Origin: Chloroflexi bacterium TSY
Lineage (GTDB): Bacteria; Chloroflexota; Anaerolineae; Caldilineales; Caldilineaceae
DNA length: 64,000 nt
Reading direction: 5' to 3'
Assembly (NCBI GenBank): GCA_019217005.1
Contig: JAHBNG010000005.1
Location: 1-64,000 of the forward strand
The position numbers and the translations under genes are program-made. The notes beneath the pieces are model-generated. The model was not told the origin of the DNA and ran no database searches. It saw nothing but the letters and a program-made list of their open reading frames with translations. Of this stretch, positions 9,154 to 17,526 are shown one piece after another (within the stretch, counting starts at the first letter, position 1; every line of letters starts with the position of its first letter).

Positions 9154-10389
9154 TCAAGGATTCTCGATTGATTCGCTAAGGATCTGAAAGAGCGATGCAC
9201 CATATGTACGCGCCTTCCAAGGTCCGATCTCCTGGATTTCTTGCAAGGCTTCTTCTGACATAGGGGCCTTGCGCGCCACTGATAGCAAGATATCGTTGCT
9301 AAAGATGATATCTGGGTCGACACCTCTTCTTTGCGCAACATCGGTGCGCCAGCGACGTAACACCTCATAACGCTGTAATACTTCCCCGTCGAGCAATTCA
9401 GCCGGCCGTGGTCGGTATTTTGGCGCTTTGGGGGAGGGACGACGGCGTCCTTCACGAACAGCCCGCAGTAAGGATCGTCCATATCTTTGCACCTGTAGAG
9501 TGCTCATACCTTCAATGGTTCGTAACTCTTCGCGGCTACTTGGTTGCATTTGGGCAATGGCAACGAGGGTCCGATCGTTCGCAATTTTGAAGGGGGGGCG
9601 ATCTTGACGCTGTGCTTCTTGTTCTCGCCAGAGCCAAATCGCTTCCAAAACTGCAGTTTGCTCCCTCGGTACATCGCGTGCACCCTTCATTTGCCAAAAG
9701 GTACGGTCTGCCACAGGGCGTTCACGATAATCCACGCGCGAAAGCATGTCAAAGGCTTCGGTTGCTTCTTCCAAATGTTCTCTCTCTTCCAGCTCTTCAT
9801 GTAGAATGTTTCGTAATGGCAATAGATAGTGCGTATCCATTTGGGCATAAACAATTTGTTCACCGGTTAGAGGACGCTTTCGCCAATTGGTCCGTTGCAT
9901 TCGTTTATCGCTGGAAACATCAAAAAGCTCTTTCAAGATTGCCGCCAAACCAGTCTGTTTCCAACCCAATATACGGGCTGCGAGTTGGGTGTCAAAGATA
10001 TGATTAAATGAGAAATGCCAGTCACGTTGCAGAGTTAGAATGTCATTTGATGCGGCGTGAATGATAATTTCCATCGCAGGATCCGCGAGCAATTCATTCA
10101 ATTTTTCAATTGCCGGGAAACGAATTGTATCCACCAAATAATCAACTATTTCTAGATTTGAATGGATCGCGTGGGATATATGATTGGAAGGAGTTGCGTA
10201 GGCAGAAATTTGAATCAGACAAACTTTTGGATAGTAGCGAAATAGACTATCACTCTCTGTATCTAGTGCGAAGACTGGTTGAGTTTTCAGATGTCTCAAC
10301 ATCTGTGTAAATGATTCTACTGTGTCGACCAAGATTGGAGGGCTTAACTGACTAGAATCTAATTTAGAAGAAACCTGTAGATTACTCAT
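9154..10389 (-). CDS. rnd: Ribonuclease D, DEDDy 3'-5' exoribonuclease
   Basis: Trims 3' ends of tRNA and other small RNAs. The DEDDy active site is intact: Asp43 and Glu45 in FALDTESDS (Exo I), Asp116 in HAASNDILTL (Exo II), and Tyr181 with Asp185 in YAQMDTHYL (Exo III). Two HRDC nucleic-acid-binding domains follow, at roughly residues 235-305 and 330-405, each with the expected helical pattern (for example LVAIAQMQPSSREEL). The 411-residue length is normal for the two-HRDC form. It is followed closely by a small YtxH-like gene on the same strand. Confidence 0.92.
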   Translation of the reverse strand: MSNLQVSSKLDSSQLSPPILVDTVESFTQMLRHLKTQPVFALDTESDSLFRYYPKVCLIQISAYATPSNHISHAIHSNLEIVDYLVDTIRFPAIEKLNELLADPAMEIIIHAASNDILTLQRDWHFSFNHIFDTQLAARILGWKQTGLAAILKELFDVSSDKRMQRTNWRKRPLTGEQIVYAQMDTHYLLPLRNILHEELEEREHLEEATEAFDMLSRVDYRERPVADRTFWQMKGARDVPREQTAVLEAIWLWREQEAQRQDRPPFKIANDRTLVAIAQMQPSSREELRTIEGMSTLQVQRYGRSLLRAVREGRRRPSPKAPKYRPRPAELLDGEVLQRYEVLRRWRTDVAQRRGVDPDIIFSNDILLSVARKAPMSEEALQEIQEIGPWKARTYGASLFQILSESIENP

Positions 10390-10461
10390 GAACTACTATT
10401 ACACCCGGGTGAAGCAACGAATCTATATGGGAGTTATCTTTTTACTACCTCTTAAAATGAC

Positions 10462-10536
10462 AGTGTATCCCAAAATGTGCAAATGGAAACCACTTAGTCA
10501 AAGAGCTTACTCTAATTTACACACTTTGTGGTAGAC
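10462..10536. repeat. Palindromic intergenic repeat P, copy 2
   Basis: Left arm AGTGTATCCCAAAATGTGC, right arm ending TTTACACACTTTGTGGTAG, same centre with GTCAAAGAGC as copy 1 at 8795. The two copies bracket the rnd/YtxH-like pair, one at each end. Confidence 0.65.
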
Positions 10537-10919
10537 CCCCCTTAAATAAATGTCAACAGAATCTAGAAAAGTGCCAGAACAGGCTCATATTACACCATCT
10601 TTCTGCTTTTCGCCAATGAAGCTGGAATGCGGCGCGCTTCATACAAACAAAACAGATTTTTGTGCTGTGGGCAAATTGCCTCTGGGGTGTAATGGCAGGA
10701 CGAACAAAAATCACTACATGTTTTCCTATCCACATAACGCTGGAAACAGTTATTTGTAATGATAATATCACAAATTTATCTAAAATTAGCTTCGATTATT
10801 TGCAATGGAAAATCCTATTGGTTGAGCGTTACCTAACCAGGTGTTTAACCGTCTTCTAAGACACAAATTCTAACATTTGCAGACTGTAGCATTTAACTGT
10901 AGCATTTATCGGAGCAACT
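10537..10919. other. Gene-free stretch upstream of the PQQ-type dehydrogenase
   Basis: No convincing coding sequence. Just before the downstream gene there is a short tandem duplication, TGTAGCATTTA repeated with a two-base spacer (about 10886-10909), next to a weak CGGAGC ribosome-like site. The remainder looks non-coding. Confidence 0.5.
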
Positions 10920-12968
10920 ATGTTCTCAACCTCTAAGTATCTCGTATTGAGCTTCAATCTCTTGCTGATTTTGACCTTAACCGGACTCAGCGTTTTCTCG
11001 TTTAGTCTGACCGCCTCTGCCGAAAGTCTTTGGCGATCCCCACAGATGAAAACCCAAATCAGCTCTGCTGCAATTGATTGGCCTGAACTATCTTTAGAAG
11101 CGATTCCTGGCTCCTATTCCTCACCCGTTCACATAACACATGCTGATGATGGGAGTCAGCGACTATTTGTGGTCGAGCGTGCTGGGGTGGTACGAGTCAT
11201 CAAAAATGGCGTTGTCCAGCCAGAGCCATTTCTCGATATTCACGAACGAGTTGAATCACAAGCCAATAACGAATGTGGCTTGCTGAGTATCGCTTTTCCT
11301 CCCAATCATGCAGAAAATAATTACTTTTTTGTTTACTATACTCGCCGCGATGATCCAGAGACCGAAAATTCGGAACTTTGTGATACCGTTGTTGCCCGTT
11401 TTCGCCTAACCGCAAATCGGGATCAGGCCGATCCCAATAGCGAAGAGAAAATTTTGACAGAACCACAGCCACATACCAATCACAATGGTGGACAGCTTGC
11501 CTTTGGGCCCGATCAATACCTCTACATCGGTCTTGGTGATGGTGGTGGGAGTGGCGATCCAGAAGAAGCAGGTCAGCGCAACAACACCTGATTGGGCAAA
11601 ATTTTGCGCATCCAGGTAGGAGCGTCTGGAACTTACACTGTGCCACCCAACAACCCATTTGTCGGAGATTCTGATATGCTGCCCGAAATTTGGGCCTACG
11701 GTCTGCGCAACCCTTGGCGGTTTTCCTTTGACCGAACAACTGGCGATCTCTATATCGGCGATGTTGGGCAAAATAAGTATGAAGAAATTGACTTTCAACC
11801 CTCCTCAAGTCAGGGTGGAGAAAATTATGGTTGGGATTGTCGTGAAGGCTTGCATGATTTTGAATTAGTCGGATGCCCCTCAACAGGCTTTGTGGATCCC
11901 ATTCTGGAATATGGCCGCAATCTTGGATGTTCTGTGACCGGTGGCGTCGTCTATCGAGGTAGTGCCTTTCCACGTATGCAAGGGATCTATTTCTATGGTG
12001 ATTATTGCACAGGACGTATATGGGGGGTAATGCGTGGGGCAGGTAATGAATGGCAAAATCAGCAACTGATTGACAGCAATGCTCTCATTTCATCCTTTGG
12101 CGCAGATGAAGCTGGCAATATTTATGTTGTGGGGCTGGGAGGAACGATCTATGCGATCAAGGATGTGACTGTTTTCGAGCCAACCGACTTCGTTTACCTC
12201 CCGCTGCTCACAGTCAAGCGAGGCGGCACAACGACACTCCCACCCGGCGACAATCCGAATCCCGATAATCGACCCGATAGCGATGAGCCGGATAACGATA
12301 CACCTGATAATGACGCGCCCGCGGCTGATACACCCGTAGTCGAACCCGCAGGACCAACGCCGACAGATGTCCCAACATTCACGCCTACCCCAAGCTCGAT
12401 ACCGAGCTTCACACCAACTGCGGAAGCCACGCTGACGCCGGTTCCGACTCAAAGTGCCCTAGATCGTGTTTGGGATCCACGCCTCGATCAACGCTTTGCG
12501 ACGTATACTCCAGCACAGGTTGTATCAGGACAAGGATATTGGAAGCTAATTAAAGCCGTTTGGTTCAATGAATCCGAATCGCAAGGTAGACATCATATCT
12601 TTGTTGATGTGCTGGACAGAGATGGTAAGCGCATGACGGAGGTTCCTATTCTAATCGACTGGCCAGACGGGAGCCATAAGATCATAACAGAAGCAAAACC
12701 AGGAGAACCTTACGCTTCGAATTTCGATATGTATTCCAGGGCGCCCGCCTACGCGGCATTTCCAAACGATGGTGCGCCGGCTGATATGATTGGTGGGATG
12801 GGCCTGGGCGAAATCGATAGTCCACACCTCGGACACCATACTAGTTATGGGTTGACCTGGCAATGGACAATTGCTGAAGATCCACAAACACCGGCTTTAA
12901 CACCAACTGAGACTTCCGTGCCGACCGAGACGGTTATTGCGACCCCTACCCCTTTGCCTACAGAGACT

Positions 12969-13346
12969 CAGTAGATCCAAATTTCAGGTTTTGAGAGAGA
13001 ATTCTGGCTAAACAGTTGACATAAATACAAATTTGCCGGTCGATATCTAGTTTTTGCGTTAGATTTGGGCGATTTTCAGATATGAAATAGGTTGTTTTCT
13101 GTAACCGAAATGGGGTGGTTCATTTTAGCTGGATAGATAGGTTTACACTTTTAGAAACAGAAAGAACGTTTATATTCTCTGATTTCGCCGGTTCTCAGAG
13201 AGAAAACGGTCTCATATAGATTTTTGTCTATATATCAAAAGTGTAAACCTAATTTTGAACCACCCCACCGAAATCTGAATAAATGACTCCAAAATCCCTG
13301 CAATCTCGACTGAAAATCGCCAAAAACGCCAAATTTGGATCTACTG
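12969..13346. mobile_element. MITE-B copy 1, carrying a nested MITE-A
   Basis: Ends CAGTAGATCCAAATTT and AAATTTGGATCTACTG, flanked by AGACT on each side (12964-12968 and 13347-13351). Its 378 bases equal the 215 of the clean copy at 39391-39605 plus 155 (MITE-A) plus an 8-bp duplication. It lies in the opposite orientation to copy 2. It carries no transposase, so it must move in trans. Confidence 0.9.
13112..13266. mobile_element. MITE-A copy 1, nested in MITE-B
   Basis: 155 bases with ends GGGGTGGTTCA and TGAACCACCCC, flanked by the 8-bp duplication ACCGAAAT (13104-13111 and 13267-13274). This copy is diverged inside (for example TAGAAACAGAAAGAACG where the others read GCAAAGAGAAAAGATG) but has the same length and ends, so the family is older than the near-identical three copies suggest. 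Confidence 0.9.
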
Positions 13347-13975
13347 AGACTGCCACAGAGACTCCTACAGCCACGCCCACAGTGACGGATGTACCAACAG
13401 AGATACCAACTGCAACCACAACATCGACGCCTACGCCTCAACCAACGGAAACTGCCACAACGCCAGCACCCGAAACCGATACGCCAACGGCATCGCCAAC
13501 TCATGCCGCGACTTTTACGCTGACGCCAACCGATGTACCAACAGAAACACCAACGGCCACGCCAACACTGACATCTACACCAACGGCTACACCAACACCT
13601 GATAGCAATTATCTCTTCAATCGTGTTGAAATTTTGCCCTGCCGGCCTCTGCATAATGATACACGATTGGAAGGCCATGTCTACTTAGATGATCAACCAG
13701 TGAATGGCTACTCCGTTGTGTTTAGCCACGAAAAAGATGGACAGTGGGCAACCAATCCCAAGATAAGCGGTCCGCCTGATCCAGATGGTTTCTATGCCCA
13801 TAATATTGGTCCTGGATATAACCGGTCAGGAAACTGGCATACCTGGGTCGTGAATGAGACGGGTGCGCGCATTTCAGTCATTGCAAGCTTCAATACAGAG
13901 GGTGAAGGGGGTCATTGTCATCTGGCAACGATCAATTTCTATGGGCAATGAGCTGAGCTATGATATCATAGACGG

Positions 13976-14956
13976 ATGATTCGAACGCTCTATCGCCACC
14001 GCAGCGGCACAATTGTTTTAGGTTTGCCGGACGAGCAGCTTTTGGCTGCTACAAACGATAGTCAGGCTCGTCTGTGGATCGACATAAGCGACCCTTCGTC
14101 AGAGGAAGCAAAGCTAGTTTTTGAACAGGCTTTTAATTTTCACCCTTTGGCGATCGAGGATACGTTGAACGATGTTCATGTTCCCAAGTTAGACAATTAC
14201 GATCGTTATCTGTTTCTCGTATTCCATGCGCTCAGTATGGGCGATGAGCGCATGGATATTCACACAACAGAACTTGATGTCTTTCTTGGACATAACTTTT
14301 TGATCACCACACATGCTCAACCGATGGATGTGATCGACCAGCTCTGGCAGGAAGCACACCACCAGGAGCAAGGTCTAGCTGCAGGCCCTGTCTTTCTGCT
14401 ATATGAGTTGCTCGATCAACAGATTGATCAATATATTCCGATTATTGACCGATTTGAATTGCGTCTAGAAGATTTGGGTGACGTTATTTTTCAACGCAAG
14501 CATCCCAAGGATGATGAGATTCTGAATGATATTCTAACGGCAAAGAGCAGTGCGCTCCGCATGAGACGGATTCTGAGGCCACAGCGTGACATTATCAGGC
14601 GTCTGGGGTGGGAGGAGTTTGCCGTCATTCCACCCGAAGCTCACATTTACTTCCGTGATGTATTCGATCATCTTGCACGGTTGACAGACCTGGCAGAGAG
14701 CATGCGAGATCTGGCTAGTAGCACAATCGAAACACACCTGGCATTGGTCAACCACCGTATGAACGATGTCATGAAAGTATTGACCGTCATCTCGACTATC
14801 TTTATCCCTCTGGGCTTTATCACGGGTGTTTATGGTATGAATTTTGCTTTTATGCCCGAACTCAATTTTTCATGGGCCTACCCGCTCCTATGGCTCTTCT
14901 TTTTAACAATCGCCGGCGGGATGCTTTATTTCTTTCGGCGGCTCAATTGGCTGTGA
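13976..14956 (+). CDS. corA: CorA-family magnesium/divalent cation channel
   Basis: Pentameric inner-membrane Mg2+ (or Co2+/Ni2+) channel. The long N-terminal cytoplasmic domain is mostly alpha-helical. Two C-terminal membrane spans are present (MKVLTVISTIFIPLGFITGVYG and the segment around AYPLLWLFFLTIAGGMLYFF), with the diagnostic GMN motif at the end of the first, in VYGMNFAFMPEL. The protein ends with a basic RRLNWL tail as expected. Length 326 is typical. It starts 24 bases after the broken PQQ-type gene and is followed within 20 bases by a Nudix gene, so the three may once have been co-transcribed. Confidence 0.92.
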   Translation: MIRTLYRHRSGTIVLGLPDEQLLAATNDSQARLWIDISDPSSEEAKLVFEQAFNFHPLAIEDTLNDVHVPKLDNYDRYLFLVFHALSMGDERMDIHTTELDVFLGHNFLITTHAQPMDVIDQLWQEAHHQEQGLAAGPVFLLYELLDQQIDQYIPIIDRFELRLEDLGDVIFQRKHPKDDEILNDILTAKSSALRMRRILRPQRDIIRRLGWEEFAVIPPEAHIYFRDVFDHLARLTDLAESMRDLASSTIETHLALVNHRMNDVMKVLTVISTIFIPLGFITGVYGMNFAFMPELNFSWAYPLLWLFFLTIAGGMLYFFRRLNWL

Positions 14957-14975
14957 TGTTTGACGATTCGCATGA

Positions 14976-15575
14976 ATGCTTTTTGATCGTAGCTCCCTTC
15001 CAATCATTACCGATGAGATCAAGCAAACTTGGTATCCTCGTCTGCGCTCTCGTTCCGCGGGTGGCGTTGCATATGAATACCGGGCACCTCCCCACGTCAA
15101 TACCAGCTCAGGCTTGTCCCATGTACGTATTGCATTGATTGGCACAAAGGGTGGAACGCGTTGGCAACTCCCCAAAGGCACCGTTGAAGAAAAAGAATCC
15201 TCGATCCAGGCGGCGATACGCGAAGTTGAAGAAGAGGTTGGATTGCAAACAAACATTCAAACCTTTCTCAAAACAATCGAGTATTGGTACTGGGATACGT
15301 ATTGCAAGGATGTTCCTCATCTCGTCCACAAAACAGTCAATTTTTACCTCATGAAGGTTGTAGGAGGCGCTTTAAGTGCTGACAGCATTGAAGTGGATGT
15401 GGTTGGTTGGTTTACCCCTGAGCGCGCACGTCAAAAACTAACATTCGATGACGAACAAAGCGTGCTTGAACTTGCCATCTCATTTTTGGCAAGATTTTGG
15501 GGGTGGTTCATTTTAGGCGGACAATTAGGTTTACATTTTTGCAAAGAGAAAAGATGTTTATATTTTCTAATTTGA
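14976..15575 (+). CDS. Nudix hydrolase with MITE-altered C terminus
   Basis: Hydrolyses a nucleoside-diphosphate-linked substrate; which one is not readable. The Nudix box is complete: Gly68, Glu74, Arg82-Glu83, Glu86-Glu87 and Gly89 in the REVEEEVGL segment. MITE-A inserted exactly at the stop codon: before insertion the end read ...FLARF followed by TGA, now TGG opens 25 further codons inside the MITE (WGWFILGGQLGL...). The core domain is untouched, so the enzyme is probably still active with a foreign tail. The ATG at 14976 has only a weak ribosome site and follows corA by 19 bases. Confidence 0.85.
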   Translation: MLFDRSSLPIITDEIKQTWYPRLRSRSAGGVAYEYRAPPHVNTSSGLSHVRIALIGTKGGTRWQLPKGTVEEKESSIQAAIREVEEEVGLQTNIQTFLKTIEYWYWDTYCKDVPHLVHKTVNFYLMKVVGGALSADSIEVDVVGWFTPERARQKLTFDDEQSVLELAISFLARFWGWFILGGQLGLHFCKEKRCLYFLI

Positions 15576-15654
15576 GCCATGCTCAGGCAGAAAATGACCT
15601 CATATAGATTTTTGTCTATGTATCAAAAGTGTAAACCTAATTCTGAACCACCCC
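15500..15654. mobile_element. MITE-A copy 2
   Basis: 155 bases, ends GGGGTGGTTCA/TGAACCACCCC, 8-bp target duplication AGATTTTG at 15492-15499 and 15655-15662. It is inserted at the very end of the Nudix gene. Inner parts of both ends share AATTAGGTTTACA; the left end has an extra TTTTAGGCGGAC. Confidence 0.92.
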
Positions 15655-15712
15655 AGATTTTGATAGCGCAAACTGACGCCCGCCAAGTATCCTCAACAAA
15701 ACCCAAAGTTAA

Positions 15713-15740
15713 TTCACTATATCCGCTAGTACACTATAAT
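15713..15740 (+). promoter_or_regulatory. Candidate promoter of the FG-GAP gene
   Basis: A consensus -10 hexamer TATAAT at 15735-15740, 59 bases before the start codon, with a weak TTCACT about 16 bases upstream as a possible -35. The poor -35 keeps this tentative. Confidence 0.3.
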
Positions 15741-15798
15741 CGATGTTTTGACCAATTTTTGATTACACTGTACGAATCATATTTTTTGGAGGATATTT

Positions 15799-17175
15799 AT
15801 GCACACTAATTTCCCGCGTATTGTGCGCACGACGAGTTTGCTTACCCTACTTTTTGCATTGACTATCGGCGTACCTGTTGCAGCGGGGGGACCATTCATT
15901 GAAAATAACGTGGTGATCATCCACAGCTTTACTGGCGAACAACCCGGTCAAGGATTTGGCTGGGTGGGCGCGGATTTAGGCGACATTGACGGCGATGGAG
16001 CCAATGACTTCTTGCTCACTGCTCCCTTCTTTGGCGAGAATAGCGAAGGCAAGGTCTACGTCTATTCGGGCAAAGAAGGAACGTTGGTCCATGAAATTGT
16101 TGGCGAAGCGGGTGCACTCTTGGGCTACAGCGCCCGCGGCGCCGGTGATGTCAACGCCGACGGCACGCCCGATTACATCGTGGGGGGACCAGGTGCGGGC
16201 GGACGTGCCCATGTCTATTCCGGCGCGGATCATACTTTGTTGCTCGACTTGTCCGATACAGCAACGGACGAGGCGCTCGGAACCAGTGTCGACGGCGCAG
16301 GCGATGTCAATGGAGACGGGCACGCCGATCTGGTTCTCGGAGCATCTCGTGCCGATATCAGCGAAACCATTACCGATACAGGCCGGATCTATCTACTCTC
16401 TGGTCTTGATGGCTCCCTATTGTGGAGTCACGATGGCGATACACCTCAGGGGCGCTTCGGTAGTGGCATTGGCGGTGTGGGCGACGTAAACGGCGACGAT
16501 ATTCCGGACCAGGTCGCGGCAGCGCCTTTTGCTGGCACCCATGGTCAAGCCCACGTCCTCTCTGGTGCCGACGGTTCACTTCTGTTCACGCTTGAGCCAA
16601 CGATTGGTGATGCTCCGGCTAGTGGAGGCACATATGGCGTCTTCTTTGCCGACGCGGCGGGTGATGTCAACGGAGATGGGACCGCCGACATTTTTATTGG
16701 CGATTATGCTGCCCAACGTGGGGAAGTTGCTGGAACTGGGCGAGCCTACATCTATTCAGGTGTCGATGGGTCCATGCTCCATCAGTATAATGCTGAAGCT
16801 GATGGCGATGGGCTTGGTCCGGGTCGAGCGCTCCCCGACATCGACGGCGACGGCTCAGCAGATCTGATTCTGGCGGGATGGCAATCGAGCGCAGGCGTTG
16901 AGAATGGGGGCAAGATCTACATTCATTCAGGTATGGATCAGACTCTGCTCCATACCGTAACAGGCAATATCGAAGCGGATGCGTTGGGTGTAGATGCTTT
17001 TGGCGTGGGTGACGTCAACGATGATGGACAGATGGATTACATGCTCACAGCGGTGGGGAACGATTTTAACAGCGCAGATGTAGGAAGAGCCTACGTTGTC
17101 ACCTTTGCCAAGCCAGTTGCCGAAGTTGAGTTTGCGCCCATCCTTGGCGGTTGCCAGCTTGTACAGCCGGAATAA
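15799..17175 (+). CDS. Secreted FG-GAP repeat (integrin-alpha-like beta-propeller) protein
   Basis: An N-terminal signal peptide (about residues 1-31, TTSLLTLLFALTIGVPVAAG) precedes seven FG-GAP blades, each with a calcium-binding loop of the DxDxDG type: GDIDGDGANDF, GDVNADGTPDY, GDVNGDGHADL, GDVNGDDIPDQ, GDVNGDGTADI, PDIDGDGSADL and GDVNDDGQMDY. Seven blades make one closed propeller and there is no enzyme domain, so binding or adhesion at the cell surface is the likely role. A strong ribosome site TTGGAGGA lies 7 bases before the ATG. The C terminus ends in a short PILGGCQLVQPE tail with a lone Cys. GC content looks higher here than in the neighbours. Confidence 0.88.
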   Translation: MHTNFPRIVRTTSLLTLLFALTIGVPVAAGGPFIENNVVIIHSFTGEQPGQGFGWVGADLGDIDGDGANDFLLTAPFFGENSEGKVYVYSGKEGTLVHEIVGEAGALLGYSARGAGDVNADGTPDYIVGGPGAGGRAHVYSGADHTLLLDLSDTATDEALGTSVDGAGDVNGDGHADLVLGASRADISETITDTGRIYLLSGLDGSLLWSHDGDTPQGRFGSGIGGVGDVNGDDIPDQVAAAPFAGTHGQAHVLSGADGSLLFTLEPTIGDAPASGGTYGVFFADAAGDVNGDGTADIFIGDYAAQRGEVAGTGRAYIYSGVDGSMLHQYNAEADGDGLGPGRALPDIDGDGSADLILAGWQSSAGVENGGKIYIHSGMDQTLLHTVTGNIEADALGVDAFGVGDVNDDGQMDYMLTAVGNDFNSADVGRAYVVTFAKPVAEVEFAPILGGCQLVQPE

Positions 17176-17218
17176 TCATAGCCGATATTTTTCTCTTCCA
17201 GTGGTTCAATGGGCTATC

Positions 17219-17324
17219 TATAGTGAAATCTGATAGAGAACGATAGTTTTCGCTGACCCATCTTCCCGGAAGGGGTCACAGATCGGCCCGTCTACCCCGC
17301 AATATCTGATCCCTTCCGGGAAGA
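17219..17324. repeat. 55-bp inverted repeat, right copy, with hairpin
   Basis: 17219-17273 is the exact reverse complement of 1-55. Its end forms a hairpin with arms TCTTCCCGGAAGGG (17261-17274) and CCCTTCCGGGAAGA (17311-17324). It lies 43 bases after the FG-GAP gene, where it may act as a terminator, but the absence of a T tract and the second copy 17 kb away point to a dispersed repeat. Confidence 0.75.
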
Positions 17325-17361
17325 TTCAGAACTCGCGTTTTCAAACTGACTTCACTTTACG

Positions 17362-17420
17362 TCCCCAGCATCAGACACATGCAGATCGATAAGATGCTGA
17401 AATTTGTCCGGTGCTGGGGA
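17362..17420. repeat. Hairpin with alternative pairing
   Basis: Outer arms TCCCCAGCA (17362-17370) and TGCTGGGGA (17412-17420). Inside, CAGCATC (17367-17373) can instead pair with GATGCTG (17394-17400), giving two mutually exclusive stems. It lies in the gap between convergent genes; no function is known. Confidence 0.45.
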
Positions 17421-17451
17421 GCTTATACATGACAAAACTCAGTTTAACTTC

Positions 17452-17523
17452 CAAGACCATTCAAACAAGACGGAATCCCCGTGGAGCAGGCGTTCTCTAT
17501 TACACGTTGTTTGAATGGTCTTG
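17452..17523. terminator. Long-arm inverted repeat between convergent genes
   Basis: Perfect 17-bp arms CAAGACCATTCAAACAA (17452-17468) and TTGTTTGAATGGTCTTG (17507-17523). The second arm abuts the stop of the basic protein gene, so a terminator for that minus-strand operon is likely. The 38-base loop has no evident coding. Confidence 0.55.
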
Positions 17524-17526
17524 AGT

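Larger units (their letters stand above)
10920..13951 (+). pseudogene. Exported PQQ-dependent sugar dehydrogenase-like protein with Thr-rich linkers, doubly disrupted
   Basis: Signal peptide (residues 1-36, hydrophobic core then ASAES), then a six-bladed Glc/sorbosone dehydrogenase propeller (GDGGGSGDPEEAGQRN; YGLRNPWRFSFD; GENYGWDCREG). Thr/Pro-rich linkers follow, alternating with a Trp/His-rich domain that appears twice (about 12460-12890 and 13605-13950). Two lesions: an in-frame TGA at 11589-11591, where relatives read NTLLGKILRI, and the MITE-B insertion at 12969-13346. Removing the MITE and one 5-bp duplicate restores one frame to 13951: the 383-base insertion shifts the frame by two, exactly the offset seen. 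The intact form would have oxidised sugars or alcohols outside the cell with PQQ. Confidence 0.85.

Noticed and set aside
11200..11973. 257-codon minus-strand frame
   Set aside because: Antisense to the dehydrogenase propeller; rich in His and Arg, with no family likeness.
13235..13678. Cys/Trp/Arg-rich minus-strand frame
   Set aside because: Antisense of the Thr/Pro linker and of two MITEs; the composition is an artefact of ACN/CCN codons.
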